Of a stretch of 64,000 nt of DNA, positions 10,654 through 21,800 are shown piece by piece (position 1 is the first letter of the stretch; each line of letters begins with the position of its first letter). Both the position numbers and the translations under genes were made by a program. This DNA comes from Aquila chrysaetos chrysaetos. Lineage: Eukaryota; Chordata; Aves; Accipitriformes; Accipitridae. The stretch is from the NCBI RefSeq assembly GCF_900496995.4, contig NC_044011.1:46673541-46737540 (forward strand), written 5' to 3'. The notes below the pieces were generated by a model. That model searched no databases, was not told where the DNA came from, and saw nothing but the letters and a program-made list of their open reading frames with translations.

Positions 10654-12954
10654 ATGGACTGCTGCAACGTAGGTCCCCCCCTCTTTTCTCCCAGCACCTC
10701 ATTTTTTTCTGCATTTAATTTATTAGTAGTATTAGTATTGGCCCCCCCCCCCCCCCACCATGGAGTGGGGTACGGGGGTGGCGGAGGGGATTTGGGGTGG
10801 TGATGGAGGAGGGGGAGTATTTGCAAGGGGGTTGATGCTGCGATGGGTGCTGCACCCAAGACCTCAACCGACTCCGTGTGTGTCCCCCACCCGCCCACCC
10901 AGTGCTGTTGCAAACCCCCAGGCCCATATCCCCCCCCCTCCCCTAAACCCCCCCCCCCGCTCCCATTTCACACCAGTTCAGGATCTGTCCCGCTGGGGCC
11001 GGCAGGCACCCCGCACCATGGCCAGCATCCCACATCCCGGTCCGGAAAGTCCCCCCCATCCCAAATCCAGTGGCGAGACAGGGGGTTCTGCTTTGCTCCC
11101 CCCCTGCCAATTACTCTCCAGGCAGGATCAGGGTTGCTTATGGATAAAGGGATAAATTGGGGTGAGCAGGGGGCTGCACCCCTCCGTCCGCACCCCAGGG
11201 TGAGCACCGCTTGCTGCCCAGCCGCCAGCTGGCTCGGGGAGCTGATCCAGCAGAAAACCACATCTTTTTTCCCCCTTTCTCCCTTTTTTTCACCCTTTTT
11301 TTTTCCCCTCTTTCCCCCCTTTTCTCCCCCTCGCTTTTTTTCCCCTTTTTCCCCTTCCTGCTCAGCTGGCAGCACAGAGAGAAGCACCCGTCTGCCCTCC
11401 TGGGTGCCTCCAGAGAGGCAGAACCCACCCTGCATATAGGATTTATCCCCCCCTGCATATAGGGTTTATCTGCCCTGCATATAGGGTTTATCTGCCCTGC
11501 ATATAGGATTTCTCCCCTGCATATAGGATTTCTTCCTCTGAATATAGGATTTCTCCCCTGAATATAGGATTTCTCTCCTGTATATAGATTTACCTGACCT
11601 GTATATAGGATTTCTCCCCTGCATATAGGATTTCTCTCCTGGATATAGGATTTCTCCCCTGGATATAGGTGTCGTCTGTGTGTGTTTCCCCCCCCATATA
11701 TAGGATTTCTGCCCTGAATATAGGATTTCCTCCCCCTGGCTATAGGATTTCTGCCCTGGCTATAGGATTTCCAGCCCTGGCTATAACATTTCCACCCTGG
11801 ACATATCATTTCCACCTCAGACCCGTCACTTAAGCCGCCGCCGCTCTTTTGCTCCCCTCACCTTTCACGACGGTAAAACAACCCGAGCAACTTTGCGGAG
11901 CCGTGGCACACCGAGGGGAAGAGCATTTCCCCGCCCCCCCCCCCCCCCCCGCCCCAAATCTGCAGTTTCCAGATACCCCCCCCTCCAAAAAACCCCCCTC
12001 CTTTAAATCCTTTAAAGCACACCCAGGGTGTTGCAAAGGATGCACCCCCCCCCGCCGCTGCCGACACCGGAGTATCCAACGCCAGCTGGCTCCCATCTCA
12101 TTTCTTTTTCCCGTGTTTTTTTTTTCCCCCCTTGACCTCGAGGTTGGGTCCAACCGCTCCGGTGGGATGCGGCCGGAGGGGAGTGGGCTGCAGTGATTCA
12201 TCCTTGGGGGGGGGAGGGCTTTTCCTCCTCTCTGGCATTGCTCCCTGCCCAAATTTCCTGGTGTTTTCAGCCAAAGCCCTGAGCAGGGATGCAGGTGGAT
12301 GCAACAGGCTGTGAGGGAAGGGGAAACTGAGGCACGGCCAGCTCGCCTTGCGCGGTGTGACCCCCCCCCCTGCGCCAAAAATCCCCCTCCCAAAAACCCA
12401 CCCTCTGCTCCCGTGGATGCTCCTCTCCCTGGATCACAACCCTTGGGGAAGCAGGGTCCGATCCCAGCAGGGCTGGCTGGGGTTTGGCTTCTTGCAGCCG
12501 GGTGGTGATTTAGGGACGAGCAGGGGGTGAAACATTTTACCACCCCCTGCACCTTCGGTTGCAAATCCCCCAAGACACCTGCAAGGGACTCTGATTTTTA
12601 GCAAAAAGAACCCTAATTTTTAGCAAAGAATGAACCCTAATTTTTAGCACAGGGCCTAATTTAGGACCTTATTTAATGGATTAAACTGGGGGGGATATGC
12701 CCTTTTTGGGGTGCCACCAGCCGTAACCCTCACATTGGCGCCGGCAGGAGGGAGCCTGCACAAAGCTGGATGAGGACATCCTGGACATCCCCTTGGACGA
12801 TCCCGACGCCAACGCGGCGGCCGCCAAGATCCAGGCTAGTTTCCGTGGCCATATGACCCGCAAGAAGATCAAAGGGGGTGAGATCGATCGGAAAACCAAG
12901 GACGCTGAGTGCGCCAACAGCACCCGTGGCAGCGACCTCCGCAACGGCGACTAG
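10654..12954 (+). CDS. NRGN: Neurogranin, complete, 73 aa
   Basis: Coding exons 10654-10668 (MDCCN) and 12748-12954 join in phase 0 with GT-AG sites. Two of the N-terminal Cys residues (3, 4, 9) sit at known palmitoylation positions. The acidic [12 protein letters not shown] stretch is followed by the IQ motif at about residues 28-47 ([20 protein letters not shown]), with Ser36 being the PKC site. Neurogranin binds apo-calmodulin in dendritic spines and releases it on Ca2+ rise or phosphorylation. The tail (about residues 48-73) ends RGSDLRNGD and lacks the Gly-rich collagen-like sequence of the mammalian protein (78 aa). The stop codon abuts a donor-like gtatgc, so a 3'UTR intron is likely. 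Confidence 0.97.
10669..11425 (+). other. NRGN: NRGN intron 1, first part
   Basis: GC-rich intron with C-runs and a TTTTCCC-rich pyrimidine stretch at about 11270-11360. No coding feature is supported. Confidence 0.5.
11425..11815. repeat. TATAGG minisatellite in NRGN intron 1
   Basis: About eighteen copies of a unit of roughly 20 bp, consensus CCCTGCATATAGGATTTCTC, with variants GAATATAGG, GGATATAGG and GCTATAGG toward the 3' side. Sequence drifts steadily along the array. Confidence 0.9.
11816..12747 (+). other. NRGN: NRGN intron 1, last part
   Basis: C-rich intronic sequence. Three closely spaced copies of CCTAATTTTTAGCA-like sequence at about 12590-12660 precede the NRGN exon 2 acceptor at 12747. 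No gene is recognised. Confidence 0.45.
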
Positions 12955-13489
12955 GTATGCCCCAAACTCTCCCTTATCCCCCCCTCGCCCAAAATCGGGG
13001 TCATTTTTACAAGGCTGCTGCTCCGAGCATCCTTCCCCGCGCCGATTCGGGATGGAGAAGGGGGTTTTCTTCCCAGGAGGTGAAAGCATGCAGGCAGCGG
13101 CAGGCAGGCAGCCCCTGCCTGCCCTAATTTTGGGAGCGCGCCGTAGTAGTTAGCATGGGAAGGCGAAGCCCTAGATTTGAATTGAATTTCTCCCTTAGCA
13201 ACACCACCCCGAACGCCTCGCCTCAGCACATGCTATTTTTAAAAGCCTGTGTCACAGTCTCCTGGCAGGAAAAGGTAAATTTAAAAAGCACCCACAGTGC
13301 CGAGGCCGCGTGGCATCGGGGCCCGGGGGGGGCTGGCTGGTTGTGCCGTACCCCGCGCCGTGCCGGCGTGGTGAGCGGGGAACAGCCCTGGCTACCGGGA
13401 AGGCCAGTTTGGGGTTAGCGGCAGGGAGGTCTTGCTGCCGGCACGGCCACGTGTTTGTGGCGGGGCTGGTGGGAATGCAACTGGGAGGC

Positions 13490-13790
13490 AGTGGGGATGC
13501 AACAGGGATGAACTGAGGATGCAGTGGGGATGAAGTGGGGATGCACTGGGGATGCAATGAGGCAGCAGTGGGGATGCAGTGGGAAGGAACCAAGGATGCA
13601 GTGGGAAAGCAATGGGGACGCAGTGGGGAAGCAATGGGGATGAAGTGGGGATGCAGTGGGAAGGAACCAAGGATGCAATGGGAAAGCAATGGGGATGCAG
13701 TGGGGCAGCAACGGGGATGCAGTGAGGATGCAATAGGGCTGCGGTGAGGATTCAGTGAGGATGCACTTGGGCATGTAACAGGGAGGCAGC
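13490..13790. repeat. GGGGATGCAGT minisatellite
   Basis: About 25 units of roughly 10-11 bp (TGGGGATGCAG, GGGAAGCAATG, GGGGATGAAGT). They also form longer repeats of roughly 60-80 bp containing GGAACCAAGGATGCA. Lies in the putative NRGN 3'UTR intron. Confidence 0.85.
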
Positions 13791-13984
13791 TGCCAAGCAC
13801 AGGGGCTGTGAAGCTCATTAGGACCATGAGGTTCGTTATGGCTGCCTCGTCAGGTGGGCTGAGCCAGCTTGCATCAGGTAAGCTGGGTGCACCCTCTCCC
13901 TCCAGGGTCCTCTGCTCTTGGGGGGCCCCGGGCTGGGTGTCCCCCCCCGGCCCCTGGCTGCTGGGCTGGGTGAGGGCAGGTTGC

Positions 13985-14500
13985 AGGCAGCAGTGGGAGG
14001 TGGGCAGGACAAGGGTGCAGGAGCAGGGCACAGGCAAGGTGCAGGCAGGGTGTGGGTGAGCTGCAAGTAGGGCATAGGCAGGGTGCAGGCAGGGCAGGGG
14101 AGGGCGCGGAGAGGTTGCAAGCCACAGGAGCAGGGTGTGGGCAGGCTGCAAAGAGGGCAGGGGCAGGGTGCGGGCAGGCTGCAGGCAAGGCACAGGTTGC
14201 AGCGGCAGGATGCAGGAGCAGGATGCAGAAGCAGGGTGCAGCAGCAGGGTGCAGCAGCAGGGTACGGGAGCAGGGTGCAGGTAGAGCGCAGGTTGCAGCA
14301 GCAGGCTGCAGGAGCAGGGTGCAGGAGCAGGGCATGGACAGGGTGCAGGCAGGCTGCAGGAGCAGGGTGCAGGAGCAGGGCATGGACAGGGTGCAGGCAG
14401 GCTGCAGGAGCAGGGTGCAGGCAGGTTGCAGCAGCAGGCTGCAGGAGCAGGGCGCAGGCAGGGCGCAGGCAGAGCTCAGGCCCAGGGCTGACGGCTCTCT
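13985..14500. repeat. GCAGGAGCAGGGTGCAG minisatellite
   Basis: Degenerate tandem units built on GGTGCAGGCAGGCTGCAGGA, with one near-identical pair of about 60 bp at 14300-14420. Lies just before the presumed last NRGN exon. Long open frames on both strands are repeat artefacts. Confidence 0.85.
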
Positions 14501-14512
14501 CCTTGCTTGCAG

Positions 14513-14700
14513 GGGCCGCCAGGCGCTCCCCGGACCCCCCTCGCTGCAGACCGCCGAGGCCCAGGAGCCCCCGCTTCGCCCCGCCGCCCCCTGCATGCTC
14601 CCCCCGGGGTCCCCCCGCAGCCGGGCCCTGTCCCCGCCTGCCCCCCCCCACCCCGTCCCCCCCCCGCCCCAATAAACGTCCCTGCCGGAGGCCCAGCCTG
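14513..14700 (+). other. NRGN: Putative last, noncoding exon of NRGN
   Basis: Preceded by the acceptor tgcttgcag at 14512, very C-rich, and containing AATAAA at 14671-14676. Cleavage would fall near 14690-14700. Confidence 0.6.
14671..14676 (+). terminator. NRGN: Poly(A) signal AATAAA, presumed NRGN
   Basis: The only plus-strand AATAAA between the NRGN stop and the next gene. It is followed within about 30 nt by a GT-containing stretch. Confidence 0.65.
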
Positions 14701-14739
14701 TCCTTGGCGCCTTTCGAAGTCACCCGGCGGAGCGGTGAG

Positions 14740-15410
14740 GTCACAGCGGCGCGGAGGCGGGATGGCCATGGGGCGGGTGATGCCCAGCAGCGATGTCACA
14801 CGTGCGTGCGTGACATCACTGGCAGGTGCACGACGGCCAGTGTGACAGCGTACAGGCGTGTGACATCACGGCAGGGCACGCGACGGCTGGCACAACATCA
14901 CGCAAGCGTGCGGGGCGCGGCGTGACGCCGCTCGTGGGTGGGACATAGCTCGTGTGATGCTGTGCAGCCGTGAAGTTGGGTGGTGTGACGTCGCTGTTGA
15001 ATGTGTGACGGCTGCTGTGACATCATACAGGTGTGTGGGACGTCACTGCTAGACGTGATCAGAGGCACGATGTCATACAGGCATGTGTTATGTCACTGCT
15101 GACAGCGTGATGGTGAGCGAGACATCATGCAGGCACGCACAACACCACTGATGGACATGTGACAGCCAGCGTGATGTCCAACAGACATGAGTCGGATGCT
15201 GTGATGCCACACGCTCACTGTGACATCATACCGCCCGACTCAGGACCGGGGCAGGGTGTGACATCACGGTGATGGACAGGCGATGGGTCTTGGGGTGTGA
15301 CAACACACGCATGCCAGGACGCCATCCTGAGGACCCTGGCCGGTGCAATGTGACATTACCCAGCCACCATGACATCACACAGTTGCTATGACATCACCCA
15401 GAGGGACGTA
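14740..15410. repeat. TGTGACATCAC-type degenerate repeat
   Basis: Around twenty loosely spaced TGTGACATCA, TGTGATGTC and GTGACGTCACT-like segments in units of roughly 35-45 bp. It fills the whole NRGN-ESAM gap, where VSIG2 lies in mammals. Many units contain TGACATCA or TGACGTC, close to CRE/AP-1 half sites. Confidence 0.75.
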
Positions 15411-15477
15411 GGACCCACAACCCCCTAAATCCCCGCAAACTCACCCAAAACCACAGCACCGGACAGCACGGCCAGCT

Positions 15478-15593
15478 TTTAATCAGAAAACCCCTAAAAA
15501 AAGTGCATCTCCCCCCCAACCCCTTGTCGCCCCCCCCCGCCGCTTTTAATGCTCTTTTATGAAAAATCCCCCATTTCAACTGAGATATAGATA

Positions 15594-15625
<32 letters not shown>

Positions 15626-15870
15626 GAGGACCCCCCCCCTCTGGGCGGGGCTGGGGCTATTTTGGGGTGTTATATTTACGGGGAGACTCGGCCCCCCAAA
15701 CCTGGGGAGCCTCCTGCACCCATTAAACAACCCCACGACGAGTCTAGCTGCTCGAGGCGTCTTTTAAAAAGAAAAAAAAAAAAAAACCAAAAGGGAAAAA
15801 AACACCCCAGAAAATGGGGGAGGGTGGTGGTGTGTGCCGGATACAAGCACCCCTTTTTTTGGGAGGGGGC
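15478..15870 (-). other. ESAM: ESAM 3'UTR with candidate ATTAAA signals
   Basis: On the minus strand, ATTAAA occurs at 15545-15550 and 15478-15483; no AATAAA is obvious. The interval contains a TATATA run and an A-tract at about 15590-15622. The transcript end is a guess. Confidence 0.4.
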
Positions 15871-18800
15871 TCACACCAAGGATCCAGCTCGGCTCTGCGC
15901 CGGCACCATGACAGGGATGGCGCCCGCCCGTGCCAAGCTGGAGGGGGGCAACGACCCCGGGGGGGGGGGCCGGATCCTGGCGACGTTGGGGGGCCCCGTT
16001 AACGGCGGGGGGGGAGAGGCTGGGGGTGCGTCCCCCTCCCCGGGGTGGGGGTCCCCGGTAGCTGCCGGTGGCGGTGAGGATGGAAGCGGTGTCGGAGGGG
16101 GGTTTGGCTCCGTAGGGTTTCTCCCGGGTGCCGCCGATGGAGGACAAGGTGCTGGTTTTGGAGATGGTGTCCGAAGCTGGGCTCCTCGCCCACGAGGGGG
16201 TTTTGGGGGCCACGGCATCTTCCCTGCCGAGAGGGGACAGCGTCGGAGAGACTGGCATCGGCACCGGGAAACCCCGCTATTCCCCTCCCCAGCATTCCCC
16301 CCCACCCCTGCAAAGCAACGGGGCCCCTGAGGTTGCGCAGAGCTCCCGGACCCCAAAACAAGGGCACAAGAGGGAAAGGGGGAAAAACAGAGGTGGAAAA
16401 ATGCCCTGTTTAACTCTGAAACCTAATGATGACTGGCCAGAGGTAGAAACCTCCTTCCCTCCTCTGTTACTCCTGAAACCTAGCGATGACTGGCCAGAGA
16501 TGGAAACCTCCTCCTCCCACATTAACCCTGAAACCTAGTGATGACGATTTGAACCTCCTCCACAGGAGGGGTGCCTCACTTGATCTCATTGGCTGCCTCC
16601 TCCTGGCTATCACGTTTTTTCCTCCGGTAGCCAACGACCCGCCGGGCGAAGAAGATGACAGTGGCGAGGGCGCCCAGGGAGCCCAGCACGGCACCGGCAA
16701 TGACGGCTTTGGTGCTAGCTGCCGGAGAGAGACAGAGAGGCGGCGGGGGGGAGTTCGCCTCCCCCCTTATTCCCACGGGGACCCCACAGGGACCTCGCGG
16801 GGACCATGTCCCGTCCCCCCCCCCCCCCCAGCCCTGCGGACACGTACTCACTTGAGTGCACCTCCAGGACGATGCTGCACTTGGCCGAACCCGCTCGGTT
16901 TTCGGCCACGCAGACGTAGAGACCCGACATCTCCATGGAGAGGTTGGTCAGCTTGAGGGTGCCCCTGGCCCGGTCTACGGGTGAAAAATTTGGGTGCTGC
17001 TCCACGGCCACCCTCCCCCCAAATCCCCCCCCCTCCTTCCTTGTGCAGGGAGCGGGCAGAGTTAAGGGGATATTCCCCTGCCCGCTCACACAGCGAGGCC
17101 AGGAACGGGCAGAGTTAAAGGGACGCGGCCAAAAGCATCCCCCAGCTGAAGCTTCCTGGGATTTTCCAGCCCCCCGACTCCGCTCCCCTGGTGTCTGTCC
17201 CCCGTCCCGTCCCGCCCCCCCCCCGACCCCGGTGCCACCTTACCCTGGGCAGGGGGGAAGAAGACCTGCAGGGTGGGAGCCGTGCGCTGCCACTGGTACG
17301 CGGGCGAGGGCTTCCCCTTCTCGGAGGCGCAGCTCAGCGTCACGTTGGCTCCCACGGTGGGGTTGCCGTGCAGCTGGCAGGCGGGGGAGGCTGGCGGCAC
17401 TGCGGGCACCCGCGTTAGTCCCGAGGGACATCGTGACGGGGAGGGGGGGGGGGGGGGTCAGGTCGAAGGGAGCCAGGGCGACCGGCGGAGCCTTACCCAG
17501 GACGGTGAGGTTGATGACGCCGATGTTCTTGCCCGTGCCGCTGTCGTCGTCCACCACGTTGACGGTGCACATGTACTGGCCCGAGTCGTGCTCCCGGGTG
17601 GCGTTGATGAAGACCGAGATGTTGTGGGTGAGGACGGGGTACAGGAACCCCACGCGGGGCTTCAGGTCCGTCTCCTCCACCTTCACCATCCCGTCCAGGT
17701 AGGTCAGGATCTGCACGGCGGGGAAAAACGCCTGCTTTGGTCAACCTCCAGATGGTGTCGCAGGAGAGGAAGCCGCCCCCCCCCTGCCAAATCCCAAATT
17801 TTGCGGAGTAGCGGTTGCTGCATGAGCCCCCTCCATCCTCACCTGCCCTGAGCATCCAGGGCGTGGGAACCGTGGGCATCTCCCCATCGTGGGCACCGTG
17901 AGCATCCTCCTACCAAGGGCATCTCCCCATCATTGGTATCTCCCCATCGTGGGCACCATAAGCACCTCCCCATTGCAGGCACCACAGGCATGACCTCATC
18001 ATGGGCATCTACACAACACCATCACCATGAGCATCTCCCCGTCGAGGGCACCTCCCCATCACGGGCACCACGAGCATCCCCCGCACTGTGGGCACCACCC
18101 CATGGTGGGCACCTCCCTATGATGGGCACCATGAGCTTCACCCCATCACGGGCACCACCTCATCATGGTCACCATGAGCATCCCACCATCATGGGCACCT
18201 CCCCATCGTGGGTACCACGAGCATCTCCCCCATCATGGCTATCTCCCCATGGTGGTCACCTCCCCATGGTGGGCACCATGAGCTTCACCCCATCATGGGC
18301 ACCTCCCCACCGTGGGCGCCACGAGCATCCCCCCACCGTGGGCAACACGAGCACCTCCCCATTGCAGATACTACGGGCATGTCCCCATCATAGGTACCAT
18401 GGGCACCTCTCCATGGTGGACAGCTCTCCATCATGGGCACCACAAGCTTCGCCCCATCATAAGCATCCCCCCACCATGGGCACGACAAGCACCTCCCCAT
18501 TGAAGGCAACATGGGTGTTTCCCCATCATGGGTACCATGGGCACCGCCCCATGGTGGACATCTCCCCGTCTTGGACACCACGAGCATCTCCCCATCATGG
18601 GCATCTCCCCACTGTAGGCACCATAAGCATCTGCCATCGTGGACACCTTCCCATCAGAGGCACCTCCCCATCGTGGGCACCACGAGCATCCCCCCACCGT
18701 GGGCACCACAAGCACCTCCCCACTGCAGGTACCACAGTCATGTCCCCATCATGGACATCTACCCATCATAGGCACCACGAGCACCTCTCCATGGTGGACA

Positions 18801-21800
18801 TCTCTCCCTCACGGGCACCATGAGCTTTCCCCCATCATGGGCATCTCCCCATTTGGGCACCATGAGCATCTCCCCACCATGGACACCACAAGCACCTCTC
18901 CATTGAAGGCAACACGGGCATTTCCCTCCCCATCATGGGTACCACGGGCACCGCCCCATGGTGGGCATCTCCCCACTGCGGGCACCACAAGCACTTCCCC
19001 ACTGCAGGTACCATGGGCATATCCCCATCATGGGCATCTCCCCGTTGTGGGCACCACAAGGTTCCCCCCCATCGTGGTCATCTCCCCACCATGGGCACCC
19101 CCCCCACCATGGCCACCTCCCCGCTTGTCCCCCTCCGTGCCCCACCACATCCCCTCCCCACCTCTCACCTGGAAGGGGTCGGCATCGTCCTTATCCAGCA
19201 GCCAGGTGACGTAGGGCTTCTTCTGGGAGCGGCTGGTGTACCAGGCGGGCAGCACCGCTTGCTGCCCCTCCACGGAGAAGACCGAGCCTGTCCCCACGTG
19301 CACCTCCAGCATGGCCGAGGAGACACCTGCCCGCGCCCGGAAAGGGAAGAAAACGGGACGTGACTCAACCCCCCCCCGGTGCCATTTTTCCATAAAAACC
19401 CCACCGATTGTTGGAAAAACCTCCCCGTTCCCAAGGGAAAACCCAACAATCCCAGGTTATCGCTGGGAAGTTGGGCCGGGAGGACATTTTTCCTCCTGCC
19501 CCGCCACGGGAAGGGCTTTCCGGCTGCTCCGGAGGATGCAGGACAATGCCGTTCCCTCCCATCCCTGTTTCCCCCCACCCCTCCCCATCCCAGGATGGGA
19601 AAACCTCTGGCCGAAAATCCCCCCCCTCCTAGGGGACCCCCGCCTCTCCCCAAGGGGCTCCAGCAGCCGGACACCCCCCTTTAGCTCAGTATTGGGGTAC
19701 CCCGACTCCCCCCCCGCTAGGATGCCGCACCAGATCCTCCACCCCATGGGATTCATTTTTGGGTGCGGGGGCACCCATATGCACCCCACAAGCCCTTCCC
19801 AGCATCCCCCCTTTTTGCCGCCAGCGCTAAACTGGGATTATTTATGGGTGGCCTCTCCCGCCCCCCCCCCCCCATCCCATCGCATCCCATCCCAAATACC
19901 CCATCCCCGTGTCCCCTGCATCCCAGCATCCCCCCCAAATCCCACTGGGAGGAGGCAACGGGATACGAGCTGGTACAACGGAGCAGCGAAGGATGCTCGG
20001 CTCCCCGGGGATAATTATTCCCTGGCTTTGCCCATAAGACTCAGCCAGAAAATTAATCGGCTCAGGCGAGGCTGGGTTTGTTTTGGGGGTTTTTGCTGTG
20101 TGGGTTGTTTTTTTTTTTTTTTTTCCCGGGGGGAATGCCACCGAGGACCTGCATCCCAGCGGCTCCATCCCTGCATCCCGCCCATCGATCCGTGTCCCCA
20201 GCTGGCCCGGGTCCTGCCAGTGCCCCAGGGATGCTCTGGATTGGGATGCAGGGGTGGGGGGGGGAGGAAGGATGATGATGCTGCCCCACCATCCCAAACC
20301 CTTGCTGCCACCTGGGATTTGAGGAAAAAGCCCTGGTTTTGAAGGATTTAGGGAGCCCCCAACGGCCTCACCCTCTTCCCTACAAACTCAGAGGTTTTAA
20401 TTTGATTTTTTCAAGGGTGGTAAGAGGAAAACAAGGCGCTGGGGGGTATTTATAGCCTCCTCCCCGCATCCGCTCATCCCCCCTCCTGACAAGGCATCGG
20501 CGGGGTTTCCGGACGGAGCCTTCCAGCTCCAGGCAGGAAACTCTGCTCCGGCCGATAAGTCTTCCCAGGAATTAAAAAAAAAAAAAAAAAAAAAATTTCC
20601 CTTCCCTGGTAAAAAACCAGGAGAAATCAGCCCCAGTCTGGTGAGGATGCTTAAAAATAGCTCACCCGGGCTAAGAACATAAACCCTTAAGTCCTGGCGA
20701 GGGGGGAAAAAAAATGCCGGCGGGTGATGGAGACGGCAGCAGGGAGCCTGCCCGTGACTCCCATCGGGGGCAAAATCATTGATACTATTAGTTATTATGA
20801 ATTATAATGAGCTGTGGGGTAGAATAAAATATCTAGTATGGAAAAATAAGGGGAATTATATTGGAATTATATGTTGTTATAAAGATAATTGTGTTAAATT
20901 TAGATAATATATAAGGAAATATACGGTATCTAATAATTACATTGTAATTTCTATAATAAAATAGACAATAGATAATGTATATTCTATAATAAATTATAGA
21001 ATTTATAATAAATTATAAATTTCTATAAGAATAGTGATAATAGTGGGGATGTGATAGTGATAATAGTGATCATAATAATGAAAATAGTGACCATAATACT
21101 GATAATAATAATAATAACGATGGCTAATAATAATTCTAATAATATAGTTAATTAATGATGCTGATGGCATCATTAAATGATGCCACAGCTCCTAAACCTC
21201 CGGGCACTCCCAAGAGCTGGGAAAATCCAGGTGTTTTCTGCCCGTCTCCTTTGTCATTATAAATACAATTGTAATAAATTTAGATAATCTAGAAGAAAAG
21301 ATATGATATATAATAAATATATTGTAATTTCTATACTAAAAGAGATATTATGTAATATACATTATATAATAATTATGAATAGAATTATATTTTAGAAGAG
21401 TAATGATAGTAGTTATAGTAATAATGATAATAGTGATGGTAACAGTAGTAGTAGTTGTAGTAATAATAATGATGATGGTAATAATAATAATAATAATAAT
21501 ATGTTCATTAATTATGCAAATGGCCTCACTAAATGACACCACAGCTCCTAAACCTCCAGGCATCCCCAACAGCTGGGAAAATCCAGGTTTTTCAGCCCAG
21601 CTCCTCCATCAGGATCATTTTTTGGGCACAAAAAAGGTGACGGGCCAAAGGGTGCTGCGGGTCCCTGGGGAAATCCAGGCTCCAGAGGGGGAAAAGATGC
21701 TCTGGCACTGGCTGGGGGTTTCCCGTCCTACACCAAGGCACGAAAACAGCCCCGTGTGTCTCAACAGCGGCAAACCCGCCACCGCCTGCCGCAGGACAGG

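Larger units (their letters stand above)
12955..14512 (+). other. NRGN: Putative 3'UTR intron of NRGN
   Basis: Starts gtatgc directly after the stop codon and ends ttgcttgcag before a short exon bearing AATAAA. Mammalian NRGN also has a spliced 3'UTR. About half of the interval is minisatellite. The exact splice sites are inferred. Confidence 0.6.

Noticed and set aside
17933-19214. Plus-strand frames of 191-296 codons rich in His/Pro/Ser
   Set aside because: They come from the minisatellite in ESAM intron 2, antisense to the gene.
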